NCBI GenBank assembly: GCA_900074745.1
Contig: LT598465.1
Location: 806,001 to 870,000, forward strand
DNA: 64,000 bases
From: Lachancea mirantina
Lineage: Eukaryota; Ascomycota; Saccharomycetes; Saccharomycetales; Saccharomycetaceae
Direction: 5' to 3'
Shown: positions 55,060 to 64,000 of the stretch, one piece after another
Layout: each line of letters begins with the position of its first letter
Numbering within the stretch: position 1 is the stretch's first letter
Notes under the pieces: generated by a model
What the model saw: the letters and a program-made list of their open reading frames with translations, nothing else
What the model was told of the DNA's origin: nothing
Database searches by the model: none
Translations under genes and position numbers: made by a program

Positions 55060-55751
55060 CCGTTTAGGCTGTTCAAGATGATGGTCGCTACCCGTCTCGG
55101 ATCGAGGGATTGGTGAATGACAATTGTATGTCTGAAAATTGCGATTCTGTTCAGTATTTGAAGCACCGACAGGTGAAACGCTTCGAACTTTATGCCCGTC
55201 TTTGAGTGCAAATGTGGTATAATGGCCTTCGACACAGGATACAGTGGCTCAGCAGACTTAAATTTTTCCACGTCGCTGTGCGACACTGTTAGTTCGATCG
55301 ATTGAAGCGCTCGCCTTTCAGTCGACGTCTCGAGGACAATTTTTAGCCCCGACCCACACCACTCCAAAATTGAGTCACCTATGCTGATCATAGTCGTGTT
55401 ATTGAAGGTTATTTGGGTCATCAAAGTATCGAAATTTTGCAAAATCCATTTACGTAGAATTAAAATGGACCTATCCGTCCCAGTGCTTTCAAAACCTTCC
55501 TCCCAGCATAACAAAATCATACGGATACCAATATCCTCAACATCAGGACCACTGTCGCTTTGTGACCATACAACTCTTGTAGTTTTTCCCTCGTGATTCA
55601 ACAACGCGAGACTGTCGACAGATCCATCGAAGCCCTCGATGACACATTTCGAGTTGTTCAAAAGTCCACTCTTCTTGAAATCATGAAAAGAGTTAGTTTC
55701 AATCCTTTGAGTGAGTCCAAACGTTGTCCATTTCCCTTTTGTTGTGTTCAT
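55056..55751 (-). CDS. IML3: Inner kinetochore protein Iml3 (CENP-L)
   Basis: Subunit of the Ctf19/CCAN kinetochore complex, forming a dimer with Chl4 (CENP-N) and supporting pericentromeric cohesion. It has 231 aa (S. cerevisiae 245). Sequence conservation is low; I rely on length, mixed alpha/beta composition, segments such as IELTVSHSDVEKF and FEAFHLSVLQILNRIAI, and exact position between ISA2 and AIM3 homologs (YBR107C). Presence of Iml3 fits a yeast with point centromeres. Confidence 0.8.
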   Translation of the reverse strand: MNTTKGKWTTFGLTQRIETNSFHDFKKSGLLNNSKCVIEGFDGSVDSLALLNHEGKTTRVVWSQSDSGPDVEDIGIRMILLCWEEGFESTGTDRSILILRKWILQNFDTLMTQITFNNTTMISIGDSILEWCGSGLKIVLETSTERRALQSIELTVSHSDVEKFKSAEPLYPVSKAIIPHLHSKTGIKFEAFHLSVLQILNRIAIFRHTIVIHQSLDPRRVATIILNSLNG

Positions 55752-55852
55752 TCATATACGTTGATTTCTACAAGCTACATACTTGAAAAGCTAGTATCCT
55801 CACTTGTGGGGATTTAATATCAAAACGAAACTTAAAGAACATTAAAAGAGCC

Positions 55853-57787
55853 ATGTCAGACTTCTGGCAAAACAACAAGGGCTCGATTATGTCGGGGTTA
55901 TCCACGGCTGGTAAATATGGCTACAAGGGCTCGAAAGCCGTTGCCAAGGCCGGATATAAGGCTGGCAAAAATCAATATAATAGTAGCCGCGGTATTAGCA
56001 ATACTGATCAACCAAAGGATTCCGAAGACTCAGGAAGTTTTGAACGTACTTCATCCCAACCTTCCCAACCGTTGCAAGATGTTTCGAGCTTCCCGCCACC
56101 TCCAGTTCGTCCAGGTCAAAATCAATATCATGGTAAAGAACAACCCTCTGTGCCGAATGCCGGAAGACCAACAGTTTACACACCTTCACATGCCCAAAAT
56201 ACTCAAGGATCAATATCTATGGCAGATGTAAGCCCTCTCCCATCGACAGCCCAACCACATTTTCCATCACAAGCGGATATTGCCCCACCAGTTTACGAAT
56301 CCTCGTTACCACTTCCTACTACTGCTGCTCCCGATGCTACACGAAAACCCATTCAGATGTTGGCGCCGGAACCCATGGTTCACGGGGCGATTGAATTAAA
56401 CTACGTCGAAGAGTCTACCCCTGTTCTCCCTACGAGAAATTATAGCATAGATGCGCAACAAGATCCAAGTGTATATACTCGCGACGCTGCTCTCCTCCCC
56501 CACGAAATGAATTCACAGACAACTTCCGAGAAGCCACATCAAAGGGAAACTCTGCAAAATATTACACCAGACACGACTGCCAGTCAAAGTGTTCAGGCAA
56601 GTGGTCAGTATCAGGTTAAGCCGTATGTGCGAAAAACTCCTGAAGAACTCATGGCTGAGAAAAAGGCTTTACGCCCTGTTGTTGAACCTACACTCACACC
56701 TGAGGTTAGAGCCCAGCAAAGGTCAGAGCCAGCTCGGCCTGCTGAAGCTGCCGCCAGCGAATCCACTCACGATACAGCCCAAAAAGGCATTAGTGGAGTC
56801 TATTCGCCAACCATCCCAACTAATTTTGCACCGCCTCCCACGCCGAGAGGGAGAAATTTTACAGGAGCTGATACATTGAACTGTAATCCTTCGCGTAATA
56901 TCAGCCGAACCTCTTTACCTAGGAATAACAACGCTGTGAGGTCGTCAAGCACTTTATCAAGCAATGAAAGTCGTTTGCAAATTGGTAAGTCACGAAAAGA
57001 TGATGACGTTCCCAAGTCAGCTGTGGTAGGATCCTACAATTACGATGCGAAGGTCAACTTTCAGCCTCCGCCGAAACCTTTTAGAAGAGATGAGCAGCAA
57101 CGATCTGATACGCTTCGTTCCTCGCAAAGATCGCAGCAGGTGGTCTTACCAAGTCTGCAAACAGCCGTAACACTCCCATTGCAGGCCGAAGCTATTTCAA
57201 TGCCACCACAGCATGCTCACAGCGCCACAATCGACCTATCAGATTCTCAAAGCCTGGTGAGCGCAGAGCATCGGATTGTTGCTTCTCCAGCGCTGCCCCC
57301 AAGAAGGATAGAATCGCCGATGGTCTCAAATTCTTCACGGGAACACACTGTGGATGTTGTCTCAAAGAATTCTATTCAAACTGATGCTTCGGCTTCAAGG
57401 AAAGAAGATAGTTTTGGAGCCTTGAATAATGAACTAGCTGCAAAACTAAAAATTAAAAAGAAGGCTCCTCCCATTCCTAAAAAGAAAGAATCTCTTAAAG
57501 TACGTCCTCCTGTTCCTGCCAAGAAACCTTCGCTAAACTGGAGTCCTAGCCTTAGCAGCAATATAGGTGGAATAAAAACCGCTGTTGTTAAAGAGCCGTC
57601 AGTTGAAGTCGCTCCACCACCTGTGGCACCTGCAAAAAGATCCCCCGCCCCTCCTTCTCCACACACCAGAGGTCAACCTGCCGTTGAATTGAGTGTACAA
57701 CCCGGGGCAATCGGTACGGACGAAAACCCGTTCCAGAGATATCTTTTACGAGCTGTGCCAACTGAGAACGATCGTTTGCACAAGTAG
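55853..57787 (+). CDS. AIM3: Actin-patch protein Aim3
   Basis: Cortical patch protein that interacts with the SH3 protein Rvs167 and inhibits barbed-end actin assembly. It has 644 aa (S. cerevisiae 947, so this is notably shorter). The N-terminal 45 residues (DFWQNNKGSIMSGLSTAGKY, then KGSKAVAKAGYKAGK) are the conserved Aim3 signature. The rest is low-complexity and Pro/Ser/Gln-rich with many SH3-ligand motifs (FPPPPVRPG, APPIPKKKE, RPPVPAKKP). The C-terminal NPFQRYLLRAVP is another conserved short block. It is the YBR108W homolog and is convergent with CMD1. Confidence 0.93.
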   Translation: MSDFWQNNKGSIMSGLSTAGKYGYKGSKAVAKAGYKAGKNQYNSSRGISNTDQPKDSEDSGSFERTSSQPSQPLQDVSSFPPPPVRPGQNQYHGKEQPSVPNAGRPTVYTPSHAQNTQGSISMADVSPLPSTAQPHFPSQADIAPPVYESSLPLPTTAAPDATRKPIQMLAPEPMVHGAIELNYVEESTPVLPTRNYSIDAQQDPSVYTRDAALLPHEMNSQTTSEKPHQRETLQNITPDTTASQSVQASGQYQVKPYVRKTPEELMAEKKALRPVVEPTLTPEVRAQQRSEPARPAEAAASESTHDTAQKGISGVYSPTIPTNFAPPPTPRGRNFTGADTLNCNPSRNISRTSLPRNNNAVRSSSTLSSNESRLQIGKSRKDDDVPKSAVVGSYNYDAKVNFQPPPKPFRRDEQQRSDTLRSSQRSQQVVLPSLQTAVTLPLQAEAISMPPQHAHSATIDLSDSQSLVSAEHRIVASPALPPRRIESPMVSNSSREHTVDVVSKNSIQTDASASRKEDSFGALNNELAAKLKIKKKAPPIPKKKESLKVRPPVPAKKPSLNWSPSLSSNIGGIKTAVVKEPSVEVAPPPVAPAKRSPAPPSPHTRGQPAVELSVQPGAIGTDENPFQRYLLRAVPTENDRLHK

Positions 57788-57930
57788 ATTCTCTGTATGA
57801 AACAAAAAGATATCAAGCACATACATACTCAAATGAGTTCTCTCACAAATCTATTGCAATATACCGTTATGTATAAGAACTATTCAAATATTGGACAAAG
57901 TTTCCGAAAAAGCTATGGGCCTCGATTAAC

Positions 57931-58374
57931 TCATTTGGACAAGAGCGCCGCAAATTGCTTGATGTTGATCTCACCACTTCCATCACTCACTTCACGCAAC
58001 ATTTCGTCAACCTCGGCATCAGTGAGCTTTTCTCCGATCGAAGTCAACACGTGCTTGAGTTCAGCAGCAGAAATCAATCCGTCACCGTTTTTGTCAAACA
58101 CCTTGAAAGCTTCCAGCAGTTCTTGCTCAGAGTCGTTGGATTTCAATTGCCGGGACATCAGCGCCAAAAACTCGCTGAACTCGATTTTATGGTTCCCGTT
58201 GACATCAATTTCGTTCATGAGATCAGCTACTTCGGCTTCACTGGGGGACAATCCTAATGATCTCATCACTGTAGCAAGTTCGGACGACGAAATTGACCCA
58301 TTGTTGTCTTTGTCGAACAAAGCAAAAGCTTCCTTGAATTCTGCTATCTGTTCCTCCGTAAGGTTGGCTGACAT
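57931..58374 (-). CDS. CMD1: Calmodulin
   Basis: Essential calcium sensor, acting at the spindle pole body (with Spc110), with myosins, and in calcineurin and CaM kinase signalling. It has 147 aa from the ATG at 58374, exactly the yeast length and nearly identical to S. cerevisiae Cmd1. EF loops at 21-32, 57-68 and 94-105 are intact. The fourth (about 128-140, [13 protein letters not shown]) is degenerate, as in S. cerevisiae, so three calcium ions should bind. A further 21 open codons upstream are not part of the family. It is the YBR109C homolog. Confidence 0.98.
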   Translation of the reverse strand: MSANLTEEQIAEFKEAFALFDKDNNGSISSSELATVMRSLGLSPSEAEVADLMNEIDVNGNHKIEFSEFLALMSRQLKSNDSEQELLEAFKVFDKNGDGLISAAELKHVLTSIGEKLTDAEVDEMLREVSDGSGEINIKQFAALLSK

Positions 58375-58640
58375 CTCGTTCAGCTTCGTGTTTAAAGTGC
58401 TCTTGTAAACGCTTGTTTTGAACACTTTAATGGACAAAGTGTACTTGATATATATGATAATACTCTAGCTATTTTGAGATCTTTCGTTCAATATGACATC
58501 AACAGTTCTTCTAAGGTCCTTTGAAATTAAGAACTTGGTAGGCTTAAAGGCCATTAGGATATCAACTCTTCCTCAAGGTACGGGTCGTCGTCATTGAAGG
58601 GTTTAAGGACTCTCAACATACATATTATTAGTAGCAACTG

Positions 58641-59987
58641 ATGTTTGAATGGATTCCTGGATGGCTTTGGTGGCTGTTGACGCTTTATGCATGCATACCT
58701 TTAGTCTGTTACGTGATATTTCCGTACCTTGCATACGGAAACAGAAGCACGAGAAAGCGGGTCATTATTTGTGTTTTGGGGGATTTGGGCCATTCCCCGA
58801 GAATGTGCTACCATGCACGCAGTTTCAGCAGTTCAGGTTGGCAAGTGGAATTGTGCGGACTAGTTGAAGAGATGCCACCGGCTGACATAATCGATGATCC
58901 CAGAATCACGATCCATCAATTGAGAACGTGGATTCCGGATGGGAAGCCACGAACTTTTGCTGTCGTTGCCATGTTGAAAGTAATATCTCAGATCGGTTCG
59001 ATTTTGAAGACTTTGTGGGAACTGCGTGGAAGTGACTATATGGTGGTTCAAAACCCACCAAGTATACCAATTTTACCTATTGCTGCAGTTTACAGCCTCG
59101 TTTCGGGCTGTAAGCTGATAGTAGACTGGCACAATTTAGGATACACGATATTGGAGTTGAAACTGGGTTCCAGTTGGCACCCGCTTGTCGTCATAGTTTT
59201 CCTCGTCGAATGGTTTTTCGCCAAATGGGCACATGCTCACCTCACGGTCACAAAGGCGATGGAAAAGTTTCTGGTCGGGAAATTTGGAGTTTCTAAAAAA
59301 CGTATAGCAGTTCTTTGTGATCGTCCGGCAAGACAATTCAGACCTCTGGAGAAGCCACGAGCTGTCGCTCTACAACAACCTTTCGTCCACAAATATTTGC
59401 CCAAGGGATTTGATGCCAGCTCGGGTGATCAAATAATTGTGACATCTACTTCATTTACTCCAGATGAGGATCTCTCTGTTCTCATCGGGGCTCTCAAAAT
59501 TTACGAGAACTCTTATAAAAAGTTCGATGCCAGTTTACCTCGCATTCTTTGCTTTATTACAGGTAAGGGGCCTTTGAAATCGAAGTACGAGCATGCTGTA
59601 AAGCGAGAGAAATGGGATCGAGTGACCATTGAGTTTGTGTGGCTCACCACTGAGGATTATCCAAAACTTTTGCAGCTGTGTGACTTTGGCGTATCGCTTC
59701 ACACCTCCAGTTCCGGGCTCGATCTACCTATGAAAATCTTAGATATGTTTGGATCGGCCATCCCGGTGGTTGCTTATAATTATCCGGTCTTGGATGAATT
59801 GGTGGCCCATAATAGGAATGGATTAAAATTTATGGATAGAAGAGAATTGCATGAAGCTCTCATTTTTATGGTCAAAGATAAAAATGTGAGGGAAGTTTTG
59901 AAGGATGGAGCTAGAAAGGAATCTGCCAATAGGTGGGAACAGTCTTGGGAGACTGCTATGCATAGACTTAAAGTGGTTTCAAATTAA
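58641..59987 (+). CDS. ALG1: Beta-1,4-mannosyltransferase Alg1
   Basis: Adds the first mannose to GlcNAc2-PP-dolichol on the cytosolic face of the ER (glycosyltransferase family 33). It has 448 aa (S. cerevisiae 449). An N-terminal transmembrane segment lies at about 6-30 (WLWWLLTLYACIPLVCYVIF). The Rossmann-like N-domain has VLGDLGHSPRMCYHA and VQNPPSIP, followed by LIVDWHNLGYTI. The C-domain has SLHTSSSGLDLPMKILDMFG with the E/SxxxDLP nucleotide-sugar-site pattern. The TAA stop overlaps that of convergent HOS1 (TTAA at 59984-59987). It is the YBR110W homolog. Confidence 0.97.
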   Translation: MFEWIPGWLWWLLTLYACIPLVCYVIFPYLAYGNRSTRKRVIICVLGDLGHSPRMCYHARSFSSSGWQVELCGLVEEMPPADIIDDPRITIHQLRTWIPDGKPRTFAVVAMLKVISQIGSILKTLWELRGSDYMVVQNPPSIPILPIAAVYSLVSGCKLIVDWHNLGYTILELKLGSSWHPLVVIVFLVEWFFAKWAHAHLTVTKAMEKFLVGKFGVSKKRIAVLCDRPARQFRPLEKPRAVALQQPFVHKYLPKGFDASSGDQIIVTSTSFTPDEDLSVLIGALKIYENSYKKFDASLPRILCFITGKGPLKSKYEHAVKREKWDRVTIEFVWLTTEDYPKLLQLCDFGVSLHTSSSGLDLPMKILDMFGSAIPVVAYNYPVLDELVAHNRNGLKFMDRRELHEALIFMVKDKNVREVLKDGARKESANRWEQSWETAMHRLKVVSN

Positions 59988-61351
59988 ATTAACTTATATG
60001 CATTCATCAATTCGTTTATATAACTCATCTCGTTATGGTTTTTAAGTTTTTTGCCCTTCTCGCCATCCATCTCGTAAATCCAAAACTTGAAGTATTCATC
60101 GCGGTACTGATCTATGAATTCATGATCTGGTAAAATGTCATCTATTTCCACCAAAGAGTCGAGATTAATTTGACTTCCTTTAAACGTTTTTAAAAGCTCC
60201 ATCGTCAAATAAGTATAAAATCTACTCATCAACCTTGGGTTATATCCGCCTCCACCTAATAAAATAACGTGGCAATTTTGCATTGATCCTGCTACTTTCA
60301 CGATAGCTTTAGTCATACCTTTAATTGTAAGTTGCCATTCGTCATACTTGTCGCCTTTCAAGCCATCCGCGCCGCATTGCAAAACTAAGATCTCAGAGTT
60401 GTGACGTCTGACGCAAGGAATAATAACTTCTTGAACAACGTTCAATAAGAACGTATCATCTAAACCGTGGAGAAGAGGAATATTAACAACACTCCTATGA
60501 TTTAGAGCACTTTCAACTGTTCCTGTTCCTGGGAAAAATCCTGGCTCATATAGGTGAAGAGAAATCGTTTGGACGTTATCGGAGTGCTCGAAAGCTTTTT
60601 CAACAGCATCACCGTGATGAAGATCAAAGTCAATGTAAGATATTCTTCGAAAACCTTTACGTCTCAATGCAAGTATCAGAAGCACGATATCGTTTACATA
60701 ACAGAATCCGCTTGCTTTAGATCTAAACGCATGGTGCCTTCCACCATCCCAATTAATCAATATCATTTTCGTTGGCGATTTGGCAAATATTCGGGAAGCC
60801 AGAGACAAAGTTGCACCCGTAGATACCTTGAGATAAAGTGGCAAGTCCGGGAATATTGGACAATCGTACATCAGCCCATATGTTTCGAGTTTGGAGGCGT
60901 TCTGGTCTTTCTGGCGCGTGGATGTTGTCAGATTGAGCCTCGCATGAGACTCTTTAGGCTGTCGATGGGCGTTGTTATTAAAATTCGCATACGAGTTCCA
61001 GTAAGCGTAGATTTCTTGCATATTCTCAAACCAAGAGAGGTAATTTTCATCGTTGGAGCAGGCAAATTCCCTGGCGAAACTCGTTACTCCATCTCGTCCC
61101 GTTAATTCCTCGTCTTCATTGGCCTCACTTGCCGCAGATGACATGATAAGTTTGATGAAGCTTTCATCGTGATATCGTGTAATATCCCTCTCGGTGCAAC
61201 TTGGCCTTTCGATGATCTCATCGAAGTGATCAAAGAGATTGTAAGCCCTCAACAAAGCGTGAGTCAGGGTCGACTTGCTGGTATCGTTACATGGAAGTAA
61301 ATCACACACTTGGGACTGGAACGGAGATGAAGATATAGTAAAATGCGCCAT
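59984..61351 (-). CDS. HOS1: Class I histone deacetylase Hos1
   Basis: Zn-dependent deacetylase; in yeast it deacetylates cohesin subunit Smc3 as well as acting with Tup1. I start at the ATG at 61351 (455 aa; S. cerevisiae 470), because MAHFTISSSPFQSQVCDLLPCN aligns with the yeast N-terminus. An in-frame ATG at 61405 adds 18 residues. Catalytic elements are intact: DGGRHHAF with the His pair, YIDFDLHHGD zinc ligands, YEPGFFPGTG and LGGGGYN. The C-terminus ends YINELMNAYKL. It is the YPR068C homolog. Confidence 0.96.
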   Translation of the reverse strand: MAHFTISSSPFQSQVCDLLPCNDTSKSTLTHALLRAYNLFDHFDEIIERPSCTERDITRYHDESFIKLIMSSAASEANEDEELTGRDGVTSFAREFACSNDENYLSWFENMQEIYAYWNSYANFNNNAHRQPKESHARLNLTTSTRQKDQNASKLETYGLMYDCPIFPDLPLYLKVSTGATLSLASRIFAKSPTKMILINWDGGRHHAFRSKASGFCYVNDIVLLILALRRKGFRRISYIDFDLHHGDAVEKAFEHSDNVQTISLHLYEPGFFPGTGTVESALNHRSVVNIPLLHGLDDTFLLNVVQEVIIPCVRRHNSEILVLQCGADGLKGDKYDEWQLTIKGMTKAIVKVAGSMQNCHVILLGGGGYNPRLMSRFYTYLTMELLKTFKGSQINLDSLVEIDDILPDHEFIDQYRDEYFKFWIYEMDGEKGKKLKNHNEMSYINELMNAYKLI

Positions 61352-61450
61352 CTTTTCAAATGGACTTCGCGGGGCCTCAACGGGGCTGAAATTTAAGAAC
61401 AACATTTTACATTAGAATGTTATTTAAAGCGAAAGAGATCGATCGAGGAA

Positions 61451-62335
61451 CTAAAAGTCAAGTTCATTAGCGACCCAAGTAGGTAGTACAAAAGAAGCCT
61501 CATGAATTCTTTTGTTGTAATATCTGTAGCGTTTTGCCTCTTCGTTGTCGGAAAGCTCACGAAGAGGTTTCTTCACATCGACGTTCTTGTTCTTGCAGCA
61601 AACCATGAACCCAATTTGGCCAGATGGATAAGTTGGGATAGTTGTATATGCGTACTCAGCGACGGCGAAAACCTCCGAACAGGCTTTCTTGAGATCTTTG
61701 ATGATGGGCAAATGTAGCCACATGCTCTCAGCTTGTGTCGTAATGACACCAGACTCCGTTAAAGCGCTGTCTAAAAGCTCAAAGTAGGCCTTCTGGAACA
61801 GTGACTGCGCAGGACCTTCGGGGTCCGACGAATCTGTGATGATCACGTCAAAGGTGTTCCGATAGTCGCGCAAAAATTGGAATCCATCACCGATGTGGGT
61901 ACGAACTTTTGGATGGCTGTAAGACTTGGCCATGTCAGGCAAATATTGCTTGGATAATCTGATCACAGCCTCGTCAATGTCACAGAGCCAGGCTTCCTCA
62001 ACGGATTCGTGCTTAACCACCTCTCTCAAGACACCACCGTCCCCTCCTCCAATGACAAGAACCTTTTTAGGGTTAGGATGCGAGTTCAACGCAAGGTGGG
62101 CGATCATTTCCTGGTAAGAAAATTCATCACGTTCTGTTGCCTGAATAACATTGTCTAGCACAAGAACATTGCCATACGTAGTGGACTTGAAGATAAGAAC
62201 GTCTTGGTACTTCGATTTTTCATGAACTAAAACCTGTTCCACTTTCAAGGTCATCGCTTCGCCAGGCCACATGGTATCAGAAATTTCTCTGAACCATCCA
62301 TCCTTAATTGTTGGGTGAGTAATGTCCTGAGACAT
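61451..62335 (-). CDS. SPE3: Spermidine synthase
   Basis: Transfers the aminopropyl group from decarboxylated S-adenosylmethionine to putrescine, making spermidine. The 294 aa (S. cerevisiae 293) contain the PABS domain: an N-terminal beta region ([27 protein letters not shown]), the [11 protein letters not shown] binding loop, [18 protein letters not shown] with the catalytic Asp, and the terminal [15 protein letters not shown]. It is the YPR069C homolog, downstream of MED1 in the divergent arrangement and tandem with HOS1. Confidence 0.98.
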   Translation of the reverse strand: MSQDITHPTIKDGWFREISDTMWPGEAMTLKVEQVLVHEKSKYQDVLIFKSTTYGNVLVLDNVIQATERDEFSYQEMIAHLALNSHPNPKKVLVIGGGDGGVLREVVKHESVEEAWLCDIDEAVIRLSKQYLPDMAKSYSHPKVRTHIGDGFQFLRDYRNTFDVIITDSSDPEGPAQSLFQKAYFELLDSALTESGVITTQAESMWLHLPIIKDLKKACSEVFAVAEYAYTTIPTYPSGQIGFMVCCKNKNVDVKKPLRELSDNEEAKRYRYYNKRIHEASFVLPTWVANELDF

Positions 62336-63614
62336 GATGAATTGATTTTTGGAGTTTGCGGAGCGTGCGTCGCTAAAAAACGGTTACGATTGTCTCCATA
62401 GGGCCCTGCATCATGTCGAGTCCATATATAAAATTTTTCAGACAGGCTCTGCAGCCAATATCAAACTAGGCAACTTAGCGCCAAAAATATCGTTACATGC
62501 AGATTGGATATCGAAATTTGGCTAAATGCAACTGACGAAGCTTCATTGTGCTCTTATGGCATGGGCTTCTTGTCTCTGTATAATGGCATCTCCTACTCAT
62601 AATAAATCTGGTAAGAACAGTACTTAAAATGATTAACAGAATTCGGAAATCGGAAAAAGACCTCAAGAAGCCGCGAAGAAACCTCAATGGGGATTCCATA
62701 ATAATATATGAATAATTATAATCAAGGCGGCCCTTGAATCAGGCCACCAAGTCAAATAAATGAGCTATTAATTTAACCATTCTGGTTTGCGGTGTATCGA
62801 ACTAGTTGAAATTCGTACGAAGAAATATATATTTGATGCTCATTATATACGGCGCTCTTGATTTTGGTATCTCTCGATACAACACTATTCACGGGATTCG
62901 AGGTACTTTCGCAAACATCCCAAGACTCGAGCGACCATGGAGGGTGTCCTAGGCTTAGGATTTTCATTACGTATATGCTAGAAATAGTATACGATATATG
63001 ATAATATTAAGTTGGAATATCGGGTATATTATATCACGTGACCACGACGACAGAATAACCACGGATTCCCGAATCGACCCATCAAGCGATAAGAGCTCGG
63101 ATCATTCCAGCAATGACCATATCACTACAATAACGCTAAGACAAGTTCAGCAGGGATATGATGGAAGGATGGGGATACTTATCAACCTGTACTTTATGGG
63201 AAGTAATTGGTAAATTACGGGAATGGGGATACGACACCATATGACCAGTGCTAGAAGGATCATACCATCAAGTTATTCAATGTAAGTACACGATACCACA
63301 TATATTTTCCAGCTAAGGAAGCTGTTAACCTACGATACTTGTGAGCCTAAATATGCATGGTACTATTGATATACGTCTCGGTCTAAACGATATTGCCTAC
63401 TTTTGGCACACCCTTGGAATTGACGTTACCCAATGAGTACACATATCCGTAAAAAGATACGACCCATTTGCCACGTATTACGTATGAAGTGAGTTATCAG
63501 CTTGTCACGTGATTTAGCCAACCTTCCAACTCAATATTCAATCATAATTTAAGATCAGGATGAGTTGAGTATTAGTAGTGTCTTGGCTTAATAACAACCC
63601 AGATAACCTTTTCA
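62336..63614. other. Long divergent intergenic region SPE3/MED1
   Basis: About 1.28 kb without a recognisable gene. CACGTG cores occur at 63035-63040 and 63506-63511. A 71-codon ORF (62998-63213, plus) has low-complexity Asp/Ser/Thr composition and is probably chance. A CDEIII-like TTTCCGAA occurs near 62645 on the minus strand but without the rest of a point centromere. Confidence 0.5.
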
Positions 63615-64000
63615 ATGGGCGATGCTTATGTGGATGGATTAGATCGGATGATCACTTTGTTCCGGGACTACAAACCTGGAATTGTTTCGATTGAAAATGT
63701 GACTCGGCTGTGCCAAACGCTTGGGCTCGAGTCTTTCATAGATGATGTGAACAATGAAACTCACAGACTCTCAACGGCATCTAAGATCATTGTGGTTGAT
63801 ATGGATTTTAGTAAAAGTGACAAGAAGATTAAAGATGTGAAGTTGGTGCTGGCCAGCAATTTTGATAACTTCAATTATTACGAAAATGGTGAGGGCGGAA
63901 ACATCCTGTTCAATTCTCTGAACCAGTACGGGGATCTAGCCGTTTTTCATCACAATCTCAAATTTTTGTCTCTACTCGACACTTACTCGAGCATTGACTT
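63615..64000 (+). CDS. MED1: Mediator subunit Med1 (5' part, cut by window end)
   Basis: Subunit of the Mediator middle module linking activators to RNA polymerase II. Only the first 128 codons lie in the window and the frame is open at 64000. The visible part (MGDAYVDGLDRMITLFRDYK, then TRLCQTLGLESF, STASKIIVVDMDF, KDVKLVLASNFDNF and HHNLKFLSLLD) matches S. cerevisiae Med1 closely, including the start. It is the YPR070W homolog, continuing the chromosome XVI gene series. Confidence 0.96.
   Translation, partial: MGDAYVDGLDRMITLFRDYKPGIVSIENVTRLCQTLGLESFIDDVNNETHRLSTASKIIVVDMDFSKSDKKIKDVKLVLASNFDNFNYYENGEGGNILFNSLNQYGDLAVFHHNLKFLSLLDTYSSID

Noticed and set aside
57901-57909. TTTCCGAAA core of a CDEIII element
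   Set aside because: No CDEI nearby, and the sequence upstream is AIM3 coding DNA.
57797-58408. 203-codon plus-strand ORF opposite CMD1
   Set aside because: Antisense shadow of the highly conserved calmodulin gene.
62640-63040. Centromere candidate: TTTCCGAA near 62645 (minus strand) and CACGTG at 63035
   Set aside because: The two elements are about 390 bp apart with no very AT-rich CDEII of the right length; the CDEIII match covers only the core.
62998-63213. 71-codon ORF upstream of MED1
   Set aside because: Low-complexity Asp/Ser/Thr composition and no resemblance to a protein; likely chance.

Overview
This is nuclear DNA of a budding yeast in the Saccharomycetaceae. Genes are dense, mostly intronless and present on both strands, and nearly every protein has a recognisable Saccharomyces cerevisiae counterpart. 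The two introns found have yeast-type splice signals. In order, the genes correspond to two S. cerevisiae segments merged into one: right-arm chromosome II (RFC5/YBR087W to ALG1/YBR110W) and chromosome XVI (MSF1/YPR047W to MED1/YPR070W). A small left-arm chromosome II block (YBL036C, APL3, MRPL16) lies at the left edge. Both series run in the same direction and interdigitate. The two WGD duplicate pairs expected here (NHP6A/B, YMC1/YMC2) are single genes. This is the signature of a lineage that split before the whole-genome duplication; a Lachancea-like genus fits, but the species cannot be fixed from this window. Gene names below come from recognising proteins from memory plus this synteny, not from a database search.

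Layout. 1-7.5 kb: PLP-homeostasis protein, AP-2 alpha (APL3), a small unknown ORF, RFC5, MRPL16. 7.5-16 kb: MSF1, TAH18, ATG11, NAA30/MAK3. 16-21.4 kb: a GC-rich stretch with POL30, NHP6, TIM12 and PBY1; PBY1 has a four-codon first exon. 21.4-43 kb: RXT2, YBR096W homolog, SMK1, VPS15, SEC8, MMS4, FES1, a Ufd1-like zinc protein, EXO84, SIF2, TFB4. 43-49 kb: a ZNF511-like protein, BRR1, YMC1/2, ARO7, JID1, FCY1 and an intron-containing Asterix-like gene (YPR063C). 49-64 kb: VID24, SND3/PHO88, UBA3, ISA2, IML3, AIM3, CMD1, ALG1, HOS1, SPE3 and the 5' part of MED1, which is cut by the window end.

The genes are ordinary housekeeping and regulatory functions that do not form one pathway. Several share complexes or processes: SEC8 and EXO84 (exocyst), RFC5 and POL30 (sliding-clamp loading), RXT2, SIF2 and HOS1 (histone deacetylase complexes), VPS15 and ATG11 (vacuolar sorting and autophagy). 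I found no mobile element, CRISPR array, rRNA or convincing tRNA gene, and no novel defence-like system. The most interesting items are two genes with no S. cerevisiae counterpart at these positions (Ufd1-like at 36.1 kb, ZNF511-like at 43.3 kb), the two introns, long perfect hairpins at 17.98 kb and 51.85 kb, three convergent gene pairs whose stop codons overlap, and a PCNA that lacks the Lys127 SUMO site.
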